From: FLUQ01 sp031550605
Lineage (GTDB): Bacteria > Desulfobacterota > Desulfovibrionia > Desulfovibrionales > Desulfovibrionaceae
DNA: 64,000 bases
Assembly: GCA_031550605.1 (NCBI GenBank)
Contig: JAVBOK010000041.1
Coordinates: forward strand, 5,935 to 69,934
Direction: 5' to 3'
The notes under the pieces were generated by a model. It saw only the letters and a list, made by a program, of their open reading frames with translations. It had not been told where the DNA came from and did not search any database. A program made the translations under genes and the position numbers. Below, one piece after another: positions 63,575-64,000 of the stretch. The stretch's first letter is position 1. Each line of letters opens with the position of its first letter.

Positions 63575-64000
63575 AAAACACCTCCGTCGGATCCCCATGC
63601 GGACCGCCGCGGCCCGCATGGCAAGAAACCCGATATACTCTATTATATCCTTTTTTGAAGGCTTGTACAGGATCATGTACAGGGCCATTCTCTCAAAACA
63701 GCGGGCGGAAGCCTTTACTCCCGCCCAGAGGAGTCCCCCTGCCCCCGGTGCCCGGCACGGGCGCTTCGCGCCACGCGCCGGAAATCAAGGGGGTCCGGGG
63801 GAATCATCCCCCCCGGACGGGGTTTGGGGCGGCAGCCTCGAAAAGTACCCCAGTCTGAGCCTAGATAGTGTAGTCACGAGATTGATGCCCAAAGAAAAAT
63901 GCACCTGATATGAATCGCGGCCAGAAATGATGCGGTATTTTTCGCGTATCTGGTCGCGATTCCTCGCCATCGTTTCAAATGAAGAAAGGCATTTTCAACC
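63575..64000. other. Right-edge intergenic region
   Basis: No supported gene lies in this 426-base stretch. It holds a GC hairpin (GTCCGGGGG and its complement, 63793-63818) in a stretch like other GC-rich noncoding parts of the window. A minus-strand reading at 63785-63970 begins MARNRDQIREKYRIISGRD but runs straight into that repeat and has no supported ribosome site; it may be part of a gene or element cut by the window edge. Confidence 0.4.

Overview
The window is about 64 kb of a GC-rich bacterial chromosome, most likely a sulfate-reducer-like member of the Desulfovibrionaceae (Desulfobacterota). Three things suggest this: the gene order glyA-fabF-acpP-fabG-fabH-plsX-rpmF-DUF177 with divergent rpmB; an ahcY gene paired with an ArsR-methyltransferase fusion; and many TRAP, tripartite tricarboxylate and ABC uptake systems for organic acids under sigma-54 activators. 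The species is not determined here.

Layout. (1) 1-10.1 kb, minus strand: a long catabolic operon with a four-carbon acid-sugar kinase (DUF1537), a PdxA2-type dehydrogenase, an iron alcohol dehydrogenase, a Dpp/Opp-type ABC importer, a membrane protein and a truncated DapA-family lyase. A divergent PrpR-type sigma-54 activator (10.3-12.2 kb) faces it across a -24/-12 promoter. (2) 12.4-16.2 kb, minus: a metallo-beta-lactamase-fold hydrolase and a TRAP transporter. (3) 16.7-19.6 kb: a small AT-richer island at a tRNA-Arg(UCU) gene. The tRNA 3' end is present three times, and the island holds a decayed IS4-type element, a secreted beta-propeller protein and a small membrane protein. (4) 20.2-29.5 kb: a second PrpR-type activator, divergent from 3-oxoacid CoA-transferase A/B, a PcaF-like thiolase, a class III CoA-transferase and a TctCBA transporter. 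(5) 29.8-33.5 kb: a zinc alcohol dehydrogenase and a fumarase/PcaB-superfamily lyase, divergent from a LacI regulator, with two matching palindromic operators. (6) 33.7-45.7 kb: a lipoate-dependent acetoin/2-oxoacid dehydrogenase complex (E1a, E1b, E2, E3, SGNH hydrolase, lipoate ligase), its AcoR-like activator and a second TRAP transporter. (7) 46-52 kb: a lipoprotein, folC and a large hybrid sensor kinase. (8) 52-63.6 kb: housekeeping genes (glyA, fatty-acid and ribosomal-protein operon, ahcY, methionine-cycle regulator) and a BON lipoprotein.

The first 46 kb reads as a series of self-contained modules. Most have their own enhancer-binding activator or repressor, a nearby promoter (usually sigma-54) with a dyad, a transporter and a short set of CoA, dehydrogenase or lyase enzymes. 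The substrates cannot be read from the sequence. The most unusual points are the triple tRNA-Arg attachment region, a GAFTGV variant in the AcoR-like activator, a degenerate ABC signature motif in the DppF-like ATPase, the twin LacI operators, and a CoA-transferase/thiolase module without any ring-cleavage gene. I found no CRISPR array, rRNA or intact prophage.
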